8,901 nt of DNA from Bacteroidota bacterium (lineage in GTDB: Bacteria; Bacteroidota; Bacteroidia; Flavobacteriales_D; Crocinitomicaceae): contig JAJRQP010000109.1 in the NCBI GenBank assembly GCA_024280195.1, positions 1 to 8,901 of the forward strand. The letters are read 5' to 3'. Positions 1-6,728 of the stretch are shown here, one piece after another. How positions within the stretch are numbered: position 1 is the first letter of the stretch; each line of letters opens with the position of its first letter. A model generated the notes under the pieces. The model saw only the letters and a program-made list of their open reading frames with translations, did not search any database and was not told where the DNA came from. Position numbers and translations under genes: made by a program.

Positions 1-171
1 AAAAACATCAACTCACTCTTTGATCAATTAGAAACTAGAAAAGACATCGTCAATGTAACTTATGAAGAATCAGCCTTTGACGATTTAATTGATTGGAAAT
101 GGCTTTTTGCACTAGTTGCTATGCTTCTGAGTGTAGAATGGTTCATACGAAGGTATTCTGGAGCGTATTAG
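1..171 (+). CDS. C-terminal end of a membrane protein, possibly BatA/VWA-type (5' truncated)
   Basis: An open frame runs from the first base to a TAG at 169-171, giving 56 residues; the start lies outside the window. The visible part has a polar stretch containing YEESAFDDLIDWK, then a hydrophobic segment (WLFALVAMLLSVEWFI, about residues 34-49), then a short basic tail RRYSGAY. This looks like one C-terminal transmembrane helix with a brief positively charged end, so the tail is probably cytoplasmic. The pattern of a Trp-containing helix followed by EWF(I/L)RR resembles the ends of Bacteroidota membrane proteins with an N-terminal BatA domain or a VWA domain. That assignment is from memory of the family and rests on very little sequence. 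Coding status is well supported; the family call is only suggestive. Confidence 0.6.
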   Translation, partial: KNINSLFDQLETRKDIVNVTYEESAFDDLIDWKWLFALVAMLLSVEWFIRRYSGAY

Positions 172-214
172 GTAGAGAATTACTAGAATTGTCTTGGGTG
201 TTAAATCAAATAAG

Positions 215-234
215 CATTAACTATTTTGTTAATG
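215..234. other. Short AT-rich inverted repeat
   Basis: CATTAAC (215-221) and GTTAATG (228-234) form a perfect 7-bp inverted repeat around the 6-base loop TATTTT. It lies 43 bases after the stop of the upstream gene and 59 bases before the small ORF. No T-run follows on either strand, so it is a poor intrinsic terminator. It may be a regulator site, a weak hairpin or chance in AT-rich DNA. I see nothing else clear in 172-293: there is no exact TAnnTTTG element upstream of the small gene. Confidence 0.3.
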
Positions 235-293
235 AATTATAATATTCTGCAAAACACACCGTTATAAAAGAAACAAACATAAAATGGTTGCCT

Positions 294-446
294 ATGTCGA
301 AAGAATACATTGATTACATTGCTCCCAACAAAGAGTTTAAACTTGTACCAAACAAATTAACACTTCAAGCAATTCTGAATTATAGTAAGAGTTTAGAAGT
401 TCAAAAAACCAAGAAGAACAAAAGAGTAGTTCTTAATCTTAATTAA
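294..446 (+). CDS. Small conserved-looking hypothetical protein (50 aa)
   Basis: The ATG at 294 opens a 50-residue frame ending in TAA at 444-446. The frame is closed upstream by a TAA at 240-242, and an earlier ATG at 284 in another frame stops after nine codons. The product begins MSKEYIDYIAPNKEF and has a likely amphipathic helix (TLQAILNYSKSLEV, about residues 23-36), then a lysine-rich stretch (QKTKKNKR) and a hydrophobic end VVLNLN. It has no signal peptide or membrane segment, so it is probably cytoplasmic. The layout 'LNYSKSLEV-K-basic-LNLN' matches small uncharacterised proteins I recall from other Bacteroidota; their function is unknown to me. The stop codon abuts a strong terminator, as expected for a real gene end. 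No Shine-Dalgarno sequence or clear promoter was seen. Confidence 0.65.
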   Translation: MSKEYIDYIAPNKEFKLVPNKLTLQAILNYSKSLEVQKTKKNKRVVLNLN

Positions 447-483
447 AAAAAAATCCTGATGAAATTTCATCAGGATTTTTTTT
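446..483. terminator. Bidirectional intrinsic terminator between the small ORF and the M13 peptidase gene
   Basis: A perfect palindrome is centred between 464 and 465: A-tract, TCCTGATGAAA, TTTCATCAGGA, T-tract. TCCTGATGA (454-462) pairs with TCATCAGGA (467-475). The flanking A8 (446-453) and T8 (476-483) extend the complementarity, so each strand ends the hairpin in a run of Ts. It can therefore stop transcription from the small ORF (plus) and from the three-gene operon (minus), whose last stop codon is at 501-503. Confidence 0.9.
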
Positions 484-500
484 GATTAAGATTCCTTATC

Positions 501-2564
501 TTACCATATTCTTGCAATCTTTGAAGAGTCATTTCTCATCTTATCATTCTCTAGAACTTGAAAAGCTTCAAAAAATTCTGGGCAATTCATTAGAGGACCA
601 TTAACTCTATACATTCCTGGAGAATGAGGGTCATTGGCGATTCTATTTTTTAATTCTTCATCTGTATAATTGATTTTCCATAATTGTGCATAAGCAATGA
701 AGAAACGTTGTGCAGGATCAAAACCTTCTCTTTTAATTCCCTCTTTGTATTCCTTCGTTCTCTTGTAAGCATGGAATGCCAAGGTCAACCCACCGAGATC
801 AGCAATGTTTTCCCCCATTGTCAAACTAGAATTAACACAGTGACCATCAATTGGACAGAATCCGTCAAAAGTTGCTCCTAATTTTCCTGTTCTTTCTTCA
901 AAAGCAGTTCTATCATCAGCAGTCCACCAGTTTGTAAAAGAGCCATCTGCTGCAAATTTAGACCCCATGTCGTCAAATCCATGCGTAAATTCATGTCCGA
1001 TAACCATTCCAATTCTCCCATAATTTACGGCATCTTCATAGTTTTCACTAAAGAATGGAGCTTGCATAATTCCTGCTGGGAAAGCAATTTCATTGAGCAA
1101 AGGATGGTAATAAGCATTCACCATATGAGCTGGCATTCCCCATTCATCTTTATCTACTGGCTTGTTCAATTTTTCTATGTTCTTTTTGAAAGAAAATAGT
1201 GCAGCTTCATTGATGTTGTGAATGTAATCCTCATTTTTAAAGTCTAAAGAACTGAAATCATTCCAAACTTGTGGATAGCCAATTTTCCTTCCGATAGCAT
1301 TCAATTTAGTTAACGCTTGTTTTTTTGTGTCACCACTCATCCATTCAAGGTCATTTATCCTGTCTTTAAACACGACTAATAAATTGTCAATCAGCTCATT
1401 GATTTTGTGAGCAGCAACATCAGAGTAGTATCTCCCGACGAATGCTTTACCTAACAATTCTCCAAATTCTTGGTGTGTAATCTCATCTATTGCCTGTTCA
1501 TTCAATGGTTTCATTTCTGATTTACCTGATAGAACTTCGCCATAGAAAGAAAAGTTTTTCTGAGCAAATTCATTGTTCAAATGTCCTGCATAGTGATTCA
1601 ATAAGGTCCATTTCAGGTAGCTTTTCCATTCACTTAAAGAAACCTTAGATGTTAATCGTTCAATAAATTTCAAGAATTTAGGCTGTGACACAACTAGTGA
1701 ATCAAAAGATTCAACCCCTAATTTTGACACATAGTTTTGCATGTCAAACCCACCTGTTGAATGATAAAAGTCATAACTTGAAAATTTATTATAAGTATTC
1801 TCTGGAATCCTCAACTCAGCAGGTTCCATCATGTTACTTGCTAAATTGGTTTCAAAATCTATAACAGAATGAGCCATTTTCTTTGCTTCATCATTTGAGA
1901 CACCAGTCATTTGAAACATCTCTTGAATGTGAACTTCGTATTTCGCTTTGATTTCACTTTTATCTTTTGCAGAATAATAATTTTTATTTGGCAAACCAAT
2001 TCCTCCTTGGCCAAAATAAGCAATGTGATTTTCTACATCTTTTAAGTTTTGACCAACACCAAAATTAAATAAAGAACCAACTCCAAGCATGTGATGTTTT
2101 GCTATAATTGCAGGTAATTCACGTTTAGAGATCATTTCATCAATTTGCAACAATTGCATTTTAATAGGAGTGAAGCCAAGTTCATTTCTTTTATTCATAT
2201 TGATAAAAGATTGATAATAATCCCCTAGGATTTGGTTCGTAGAGCCTTTCCCTGTTTCTAGCTTTGATGCTTCTTCTAGTAATGAAGTTAACTTCTTTTT
2301 ATTCGCTTGATCTAACTCATTAAAACTTCCCCATCTCGACTCTGATGCAGGGACAGGATTATTTTTTATCCAAGTACCATTAGAAAATTCAAAAAAATCA
2401 TCTTGTGGACGAACACTGTTGTTTAGATAAGCAATATCAATTGTTTCTGATCTTCTTTGAGAAGTTGCAGTTTCTTCAACAACTAATTCTTCGGTAATTT
2501 TCTTTGCAGAATCGCAACTTAAAAAAGTTAAAACGGCAAGTAAGGGAATAAATGTTTTTTTCAT
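501..2564 (-). CDS. pepO: M13 family zinc metallopeptidase lipoprotein (neprilysin/PepO type)
   Basis: This is a 687-residue zinc endopeptidase, a usual length for the family. The N-terminus is a lipoprotein signal (MKKTFIPLLAVLTFLSC) with a lipobox LTFLSC and Cys17 as the predicted lipidated residue, so it should be anchored outside the cytoplasmic membrane. The M13 N-terminal domain starts near residue 51 (VRPQDDFFEFSNGTW). The catalytic domain carries the substrate-binding NAYY motif (483-486), zinc site HEFTH (524-528) and GENIADLGG with the third ligand Glu585 and Asp589. His647 and Arg653 (HSPGMYR) match the conserved C-terminal active-site residues of neprilysin, and the protein ends RIW, as this family commonly ends in (V/I)W. 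All key residues are present. Such enzymes cleave short peptides; the substrate here is unknown. It is the last gene of a three-gene unit, 8 bases after the acetyltransferase, with an A-rich leader and no Shine-Dalgarno site. Confidence 0.95.
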   Translation of the reverse strand: MKKTFIPLLAVLTFLSCDSAKKITEELVVEETATSQRRSETIDIAYLNNSVRPQDDFFEFSNGTWIKNNPVPASESRWGSFNELDQANKKKLTSLLEEASKLETGKGSTNQILGDYYQSFINMNKRNELGFTPIKMQLLQIDEMISKRELPAIIAKHHMLGVGSLFNFGVGQNLKDVENHIAYFGQGGIGLPNKNYYSAKDKSEIKAKYEVHIQEMFQMTGVSNDEAKKMAHSVIDFETNLASNMMEPAELRIPENTYNKFSSYDFYHSTGGFDMQNYVSKLGVESFDSLVVSQPKFLKFIERLTSKVSLSEWKSYLKWTLLNHYAGHLNNEFAQKNFSFYGEVLSGKSEMKPLNEQAIDEITHQEFGELLGKAFVGRYYSDVAAHKINELIDNLLVVFKDRINDLEWMSGDTKKQALTKLNAIGRKIGYPQVWNDFSSLDFKNEDYIHNINEAALFSFKKNIEKLNKPVDKDEWGMPAHMVNAYYHPLLNEIAFPAGIMQAPFFSENYEDAVNYGRIGMVIGHEFTHGFDDMGSKFAADGSFTNWWTADDRTAFEERTGKLGATFDGFCPIDGHCVNSSLTMGENIADLGGLTLAFHAYKRTKEYKEGIKREGFDPAQRFFIAYAQLWKINYTDEELKNRIANDPHSPGMYRVNGPLMNCPEFFEAFQVLENDKMRNDSSKIARIW

Positions 2565-2572
2565 AAGATTTT

Positions 2573-3031
2573 TTATTTGATAGGAGAGAAGGTCATTTCA
2601 ACATGAGGGATTCCATCTTCAAGGTATTCATTTCCTGTAGAGGTGAAATTATGTCCTTCGTAATATTTTTCTAAGTGCTTTTGAGCAGAAATGGTAATGA
2701 CAGAGTTTCCGAACTCAACGACTGAATAATCAACACATTTGTTCATTAATTCATGACCGATACCTTCTCCTCTAATTTCATTTTCTATAACAACTCGACC
2801 TATGGATGGAGAATCATACGAAATGCCTGGAGGAAGAATTCTAGCAGTTGCCACAATATTTCCTTTACCATCTCTACAAATAACATGATAGCATTTTTTA
2901 TCTTTTCCATCTAGGTCTTGGTAGGGGCAATCTTGCTCAACTACAAAAACTTTTATTCTCAACGCAATGATATCATGAAATTCATTGATTGATAATTCAT
3001 TAAAGTGTTTTATTTGCCAATTTAAGTGCAT
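2573..3031 (-). CDS. elaA: ElaA-like GNAT family N-acetyltransferase
   Basis: This 152-residue protein is a single-domain GNAT acetyltransferase and would transfer an acetyl group from acetyl-CoA to an unidentified substrate. The ElaA subfamily signature is clear: LRIKVFVVEQDCPYQDLDG (residues 24-42), ARILPPG (63-69), IGRVVI (77-82), the acetyl-CoA pyrophosphate loop RGEGIG (87-92, the R/Q-x-x-G-x-G/A motif), ISAQ (114-117), the aromatic KYYEGHNF (122-129) and the C-terminal EDGIPHVEM (138-146). The length fits the family (about 150). There is no signal peptide, so it is cytoplasmic. The ATG lies 11 bases after the carboxyltransferase stop, and its own stop is 8 bases before the peptidase start, so it is probably co-transcribed with both. 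The physiological substrate of ElaA proteins is not established, and the neighbours do not reveal it. Confidence 0.9.
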   Translation of the reverse strand: MHLNWQIKHFNELSINEFHDIIALRIKVFVVEQDCPYQDLDGKDKKCYHVICRDGKGNIVATARILPPGISYDSPSIGRVVIENEIRGEGIGHELMNKCVDYSVVEFGNSVITISAQKHLEKYYEGHNFTSTGNEYLEDGIPHVEMTFSPIK

Positions 3032-3042
3032 CGTTTTTAATT

Positions 3043-4686
3043 TTATGTTTGAATAACGCCAACATTATATGGCTTTTCTGCTTTTTTATGACTCGCCATT
3101 TCAATTCCCATTGAGATAACCTTTCTGGTGTCTACAGGGTCGATTATAGCATCTATCCATAATCTACTTGCTGCATAATAAGGAGAGGTCTGTTCATCGT
3201 AACGATTTTTAATTTTATCATACAACTCCTTTTCTCTTTCTGGAGTAATCTTTTCACCTTTCTTTTTTAGAGATGCAACTTCAATTTGAACGAGTACTTT
3301 CGCTGCTGCTGAGCCACCCATTACTGCGATTTGTGCAGTTGGCCAACCGACAATTAATCGTGGGTCATATGCTTTTCCACACATTGCGTAGTTTCCTGCT
3401 CCGTATGAATTCCCTGTAACAATTGTGAATTTAGGAACAACTGAATTTGCCATTGCACTGACCAGTTTTGCTCCATCTTTGATAATTCCACCGTGCTCAC
3501 TTTTTGAGCCAACCATAAATCCAGTAACATCTTGCAAGAATACAAGAGGTATGTTTTTTTGATTGCAATTCATAATAAAACGTGCTGCTTTATCCGCAGA
3601 ATCGGAATAAATAACCCCACCAAACTGCATTTCACCTTTAGCATTTTTTACAATTTCCCTTTGGTTGGCAACAATTCCGACGCTCCAGCCATCTACACGT
3701 GCATAAGCACAAACGATTGATTTACCATAATTCTTCTTGTATTCTGTTATTTTAGATTCATCGACTAAACATTCTAAAATTTCTCTTACATCATAAGGTT
3801 TGGATCTGTCTTCAGGCATAATACCGTACAAATCTTTGACATTTCTGTTAGGTGCTATACTTTCTTTTCTGTCAAAACCAGCTGTTTCAGAATGTCCAAT
3901 TTTATCCATCAAGTCTCGGATAGTCGCTAAGCAATCCTCATCATTCTCAGTGTTGTAATCACAAACACCTGAAATTTCTGTATGAGTAGTTGCTCCACCT
4001 AAAGTTTCATTATCGATACTTTCTCCAATTGCTGCTTTCACTAAATAAGAACCAGCTAAAAAGATTGTTCCTGTTTTATTGACAATCAATGATTCATCTG
4101 ACATAATAGGAAGATATGCACCTCCAGCGACACAAGACCCCATAACTGCGGCAATTTGTACAATTCCTTGAGAACTCATCACGGCATTATTTCTAAAAAT
4201 TCGACCAAAATGTTCTTTATCTGGAAAAATTTCATCCTGTAATGGAAGATAAACACCTGCAGAATCAACCAAATAAATAATTGGCAATCGATTCTCCATT
4301 GCAATTTCTTGCGCTCTTAAGTTTTTCTTCCCTGTAATTGGAAACCAAGCACCTGCTTTAACTGTTGCATCATTCGCAACCACAATACATTGCTTTCCAG
4401 ATACATATCCAATAACAATAACTACACCTGCAGCAGGACATCCTCCGTGTTCTTCATACATTTTGTATCCAGCCAGCGCACCTATTTCAATCTGTTCGCA
4501 ACCTTTATCCAGTAGTAAGTCGATTCTATCACGAGCCGTTAACTTTCCTTTAGCCTTGTGTTTTTCTATTCTTCTTTTTCCTCCTCCTAGATAAATTGCA
4601 TCCAATTCTCTTTCTAATGCAGAGATTTTAAGACGCATTGCATCATCGTTTTTGTTGAAGGTTAATTCTTTCTTTGAAATTGCCAT
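3043..4686 (-). CDS. Acyl-CoA carboxylase, carboxyltransferase (beta) subunit, methylcrotonyl-CoA carboxylase-like
   Basis: This 547-residue crotonase-fold carboxyltransferase would move the carboxyl group from carboxybiotin to an acyl-CoA in the cytoplasm. The N-half has RIDLLLD (54-60), DSAGVYLPLQ (141-150), FPDKEHFGRIF (154-164) and the oxyanion-loop region GSCVAGGAYLPIMSDE (183-198). The C-half has VGIVAN (336-341), FLQDVTGFMVG (383-393), GNSYGAGNYAMCGKAY (425-440) and WPTAQIAVMGG (448-458). FPDKEHFGRIF, the 'MCGKAYDPR' stretch and the C-terminal SPYYAASRLWIDAIIDP fit the methylcrotonyl/geranyl-CoA carboxylase group better than propionyl-CoA or acetyl-CoA types, which suggests leucine or isoprenoid breakdown, but substrate cannot be fixed by eye. 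No biotin carboxylase or biotin carrier gene lies in this window. It is the first gene of the minus-strand operon. AAGAGA, 6 bases before the ATG, is a possible weak ribosome site. Confidence 0.92.
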   Translation of the reverse strand: MAISKKELTFNKNDDAMRLKISALERELDAIYLGGGKRRIEKHKAKGKLTARDRIDLLLDKGCEQIEIGALAGYKMYEEHGGCPAAGVVIVIGYVSGKQCIVVANDATVKAGAWFPITGKKNLRAQEIAMENRLPIIYLVDSAGVYLPLQDEIFPDKEHFGRIFRNNAVMSSQGIVQIAAVMGSCVAGGAYLPIMSDESLIVNKTGTIFLAGSYLVKAAIGESIDNETLGGATTHTEISGVCDYNTENDEDCLATIRDLMDKIGHSETAGFDRKESIAPNRNVKDLYGIMPEDRSKPYDVREILECLVDESKITEYKKNYGKSIVCAYARVDGWSVGIVANQREIVKNAKGEMQFGGVIYSDSADKAARFIMNCNQKNIPLVFLQDVTGFMVGSKSEHGGIIKDGAKLVSAMANSVVPKFTIVTGNSYGAGNYAMCGKAYDPRLIVGWPTAQIAVMGGSAAAKVLVQIEVASLKKKGEKITPEREKELYDKIKNRYDEQTSPYYAASRLWIDAIIDPVDTRKVISMGIEMASHKKAEKPYNVGVIQT

Positions 4687-4710
4687 TTAATTCTCTTGAA
4701 ATTTGATGCT

Positions 4711-4742
4711 CAAATATAATCAATTCTTACTGTTTTTGACAA
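4711..4742 (-). promoter_or_regulatory. Bacteroidota-type promoter for the carboxyltransferase-elaA-M13 operon
   Basis: Reading the minus strand, a -33 TTG (4742-4740) is followed after 21 bases by TATATTTG (4718-4711), an exact match to the -7 consensus TAnnTTTG. Transcription should begin near 4706, leaving a leader of about 20 bases before the ATG at 4686. The element lies directly upstream of the operon and back-to-back with the pcm promoter. Confidence 0.75.
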
Positions 4743-4759
4743 TTCGATGTTAGTAGAAT

Positions 4760-4793
4760 TTTGGAAGAGAATTAGTGATAATGTTTATCTTTG
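4760..4793 (+). promoter_or_regulatory. Bacteroidota-type promoter for pcm, giving a near-leaderless mRNA
   Basis: TTTG at 4760-4763 is followed after 22 bases by TATCTTTG (4786-4793), an exact TAnnTTTG. Only four bases (TGTT) separate it from the ATG at 4798, so the predicted transcript start falls at or within a few bases of the start codon. The promoter lies inside the longest open frame, which begins at 4747; this argues that the upstream ATG is not used. Confidence 0.7.
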
Positions 4794-4797
4794 TGTT

Positions 4798-5442
4798 ATG
4801 CAAGATTCGTATAGGTATAAAGGTATGAGGAAGAGGTTAATAACAGAACTTCGAGAAAAAGGGATTCAGGATGAAAAAATTCTGAATGCTTTTGACGCTG
4901 TTCCTCGTCATTTCTTTTTAGATACAACATTTGCTGAGCAAGCTTATTCTAATATGCCGTTTCAAATTGGGTCTGGACAAACAATCAGTCATCCTTACAC
5001 GGTTGCATTTCAGACACAATTATTAAATCTTAAAAGAGGGGAGAAGGTGCTTGAAATTGGAACAGGATCTGGGTTTCAGACATGTATTCTTGCAGAGTTA
5101 GGTGTTAAGGTATTCAGTATTGAACGTCATAAAGAATTGTATCTAAAAGCGAAAATTATTGTGCAAAAACTAGGATACACTGCTCGATTGTCTTTTGGAG
5201 ATGGCTATAAAGGACTACCAACTTACGCACCATTTGACAAAGTGATTATAACTTGTGGTGCCCCCTTTGTTCCTCAAGATTTGATTGACCAGCTTAAAAT
5301 AGGAGGCATCATGATTATTCCTGTTGGAGAAGGTGCTGAGCAACAAATGAAAAAAGTAACGAAGCTTTCTGATACAGAAGTTAAAACAGAAGAGTTTGGT
5401 GTATTTAGCTTTGTTCCAATGTTAGAGAAAAAAGTGAAATAA
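4798..5442 (+). CDS. pcm: Protein-L-isoaspartate O-methyltransferase
   Basis: This SAM-dependent methyltransferase methylates L-isoaspartyl residues in damaged proteins and so starts their repair. The 214-residue form begins MQDSYRYKGMRKRL, which aligns with the usual Bacteroidota N-terminus. The frame stays open to an ATG at 4747, but those 17 extra residues do not look like the family and would start upstream of the apparent promoter. The PCMT signature GSGQTIS plus HPYTVAF is at residues 58-70, SAM-binding motif I VLEIGTGSG at 84-92, an acidic end of the next strand at IER (108-110), GDGYKG at 134-139 and the PFDKVIITCGAPF stretch at 145-157. The ending FGVFSFVPML is also typical. No signal peptide is present, so it is cytoplasmic. 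It is monocistronic, divergent from the carboxylase operon and convergent with trxB. If M27 of the long frame (4825) were used instead, the conserved KG-MR start would be cut. Confidence 0.93.
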   Translation: MQDSYRYKGMRKRLITELREKGIQDEKILNAFDAVPRHFFLDTTFAEQAYSNMPFQIGSGQTISHPYTVAFQTQLLNLKRGEKVLEIGTGSGFQTCILAELGVKVFSIERHKELYLKAKIIVQKLGYTARLSFGDGYKGLPTYAPFDKVIITCGAPFVPQDLIDQLKIGGIMIIPVGEGAEQQMKKVTKLSDTEVKTEEFGVFSFVPMLEKKVK

Positions 5443-5471
5443 AAAAAGAGGAACCTTTCGATTCCTCTTTG
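5441..5471. terminator. Bidirectional intrinsic terminator between pcm and trxB
   Basis: AAAGAGGAA (5445-5453) pairs with TTCCTCTTT (5462-5470) around an 8-base loop. On the minus strand the stem runs into seven Ts (complement of the A-tract 5441-5447), giving a strong terminator for trxB, whose stop is at 5492-5494. On the plus strand only TTT then GCG follows, so termination of pcm is weaker in that direction. It begins directly after the pcm stop codon. Confidence 0.85.
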
Positions 5472-5491
5472 CGCCATAAATCTGTTACTTA

Positions 5492-6442
5492 TTAATGACC
5501 TTTAGCGGCAAGATATCTTTCTGCATCTAAAGCTGCCATACATCCTGTACCAGCAGCAGTAACTGCTTGCCTATATCTTTTGTCAGCAGCATCTCCAGCA
5601 ACAAAAACCCCTTCAACATTTGTCAATGATGTTCCCGGTTCTTCGTATTTAATATATCCTGTTTCATCAAGGTTGATGAAGTCTTTAAAAATGTCTGTAT
5701 TTGGTTTGTGCCCAATAGCAACGAAAAATCCAGTACAAGGAATTGTTGTTTCTTCACCTGTTTTATTGTTCTTTACTAAGGTTCCTGTTACACCTTGACC
5801 ATCTCCTAAGACTTCAACCGTATTAACATTATACATTATTGTAATGTTCTCTGTGTTCTTTACACGTTCAGCCATAATCTTAGATGCTCTAAATTCATCA
5901 CGTCTGACTATCATTGTCACTTTAGTACACAATTTAGATAAATAATGTGCTTCTTCACACGCAGAATCTCCTGCTCCTACAATTACTGTTTCTTGTCCTC
6001 TGTAAAAGAATCCATCACAAACAGCACAGGCAGAAACACCTCCACCCATTTTTAAGTATTTCTGTTCAGACTCAAGTCCTAAGTATTTCGCAGTTGCACC
6101 TGTAGAAATAATAACTGTGTCAGCATGAATTTCTTTGCCATCGTCTGCCCAGCATTTATGTACATCTCCAGAAAAATCAACTTTCGTTATAAATCCAAAT
6201 CTAACATCAGTGTCAAATCTTTTTGCTTGTGCTTCTAATTGGACCATCATATCAGGACCTGTAATTCCTTCAGGGTATCCTGGAAAGTTCTCAACCTCAT
6301 TCGTTGTAGTTAGTTGCCCCCCAGGCTGCATACCCTGGTATAGCATTGGACTCATGTCAGCTCTTGCTGCGTAGATAGCGGCAGTGTATCCAGCAGGGCC
6401 AGATCCAATAATTAAGCATTTAGTTTTTTCTATATCACTCAT
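5492..6442 (-). CDS. trxB: Thioredoxin-disulfide reductase (NADPH)
   Basis: This 316-residue flavoprotein transfers electrons from NADPH through FAD to thioredoxin and has the normal length for low-molecular-weight bacterial TrxB. The N-terminal FAD Rossmann motif is GSGPAG (13-18) with the GGQLTTTNEVENFPG stretch (41-55). The redox-active pair is CAVC (139-142, followed by DG). The NADPH-binding fold has GAGDSA (156-161), and the RR of VRRDEFRAS (179-187) favours NADPH. The second FAD segment is GVFVAGDAAD (278-287), then RQAVTAAGTGCMAALDAERYL. All catalytic residues are present, so it should be active in the cytoplasm, supplying reduced thioredoxin. It is transcribed alone from a promoter near 6478-6508 and ends at the shared terminator with pcm. 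The ATG at 6442 gives an N-terminus that fits the family; it is preceded by an A-rich leader rather than a Shine-Dalgarno site. Confidence 0.97.
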   Translation of the reverse strand: MSDIEKTKCLIIGSGPAGYTAAIYAARADMSPMLYQGMQPGGQLTTTNEVENFPGYPEGITGPDMMVQLEAQAKRFDTDVRFGFITKVDFSGDVHKCWADDGKEIHADTVIISTGATAKYLGLESEQKYLKMGGGVSACAVCDGFFYRGQETVIVGAGDSACEEAHYLSKLCTKVTMIVRRDEFRASKIMAERVKNTENITIMYNVNTVEVLGDGQGVTGTLVKNNKTGEETTIPCTGFFVAIGHKPNTDIFKDFINLDETGYIKYEEPGTSLTNVEGVFVAGDAADKRYRQAVTAAGTGCMAALDAERYLAAKGH

Positions 6443-6477
6443 ATTTCTTTATTTACTTATTCTTAAAAATTCTATGA

Positions 6478-6508
6478 CAAAAATAATTGTTTATTACTTT
6501 CTAGCACA
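6478..6508 (-). promoter_or_regulatory. Probable trxB promoter
   Basis: On the minus strand TATTTTTG (6485-6478) matches TAnnTTTG exactly. The -33 element is weak: TGTG (6508-6505) sits 19 bases upstream and differs from TTTG by one base. The predicted start near 6473 gives a leader of about 30 bases before the ATG at 6442. The rest of the 286-base intergenic region, about 6509-6672, contains no gene that I can support. It holds a 10-bp palindrome TAACTAGTTA (6577-6586) of unknown relevance. Confidence 0.6.
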
Positions 6509-6672
6509 CATTAGTCAATAGAAAGATTTTATAAGTAGATAGATCCTTTTTATGAAAGTGGTAGAGACCTGTTTATTAACTAGTTATCAATACAGAAATC
6601 TATGACTTAGCCAGGCTGATATTATGGAAACCTTGCAATTGTAAAATAAATAGAAAATACTCTAGTTACTTT

Positions 6673-6703
6673 TTTGATTTCCACTAAAAGAAGCGTAATT
6701 TTG
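6673..6703 (+). promoter_or_regulatory. Bacteroidota-type promoter for the SF2 helicase gene
   Basis: TTTG (6673-6676) is followed after 19 bases by TAATTTTG (6696-6703), a full match to the -33/-7 consensus with good spacing. Transcription should start near 6708, leaving a leader of about 20 bases before the ATG at 6729. The leader has no Shine-Dalgarno sequence. Confidence 0.75.
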
Positions 6704-6728
6704 TAGCTGCTTTTTTGAGCCCAACAAT

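Noticed and set aside
215..234. Terminator for the truncated upstream gene
   Set aside because: The hairpin is short and AT-rich and lacks a following T-run, so it is listed only as an inverted repeat.
284..313. ATG at 284 upstream of the small ORF
   Set aside because: It reads only nine codons before a stop in a different frame.
3354..3720. Short open frames overlapping the carboxyltransferase gene on both strands
   Set aside because: They lie wholly within a strongly recognised gene, have no family resemblance, and look like shadow frames. The same applies to the frames inside the M13, trxB and pcm genes.
4747..4797. N-terminal extension of pcm from the ATG at 4747
   Set aside because: The 17 residues do not resemble the family, and the pcm promoter (4760-4793) lies within them, so the mRNA would not contain this start.
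6577..6586. Palindrome TAACTAGTTA as an operator
   Set aside because: Ten-base AT-rich palindromes are expected by chance, it lies about 90 bases from either promoter, and no second copy was seen.
6552..6605. 17-codon frame in the trxB-helicase intergenic region
   Set aside because: It is too short, has no promoter or ribosome signal at its start, and no recognisable content.
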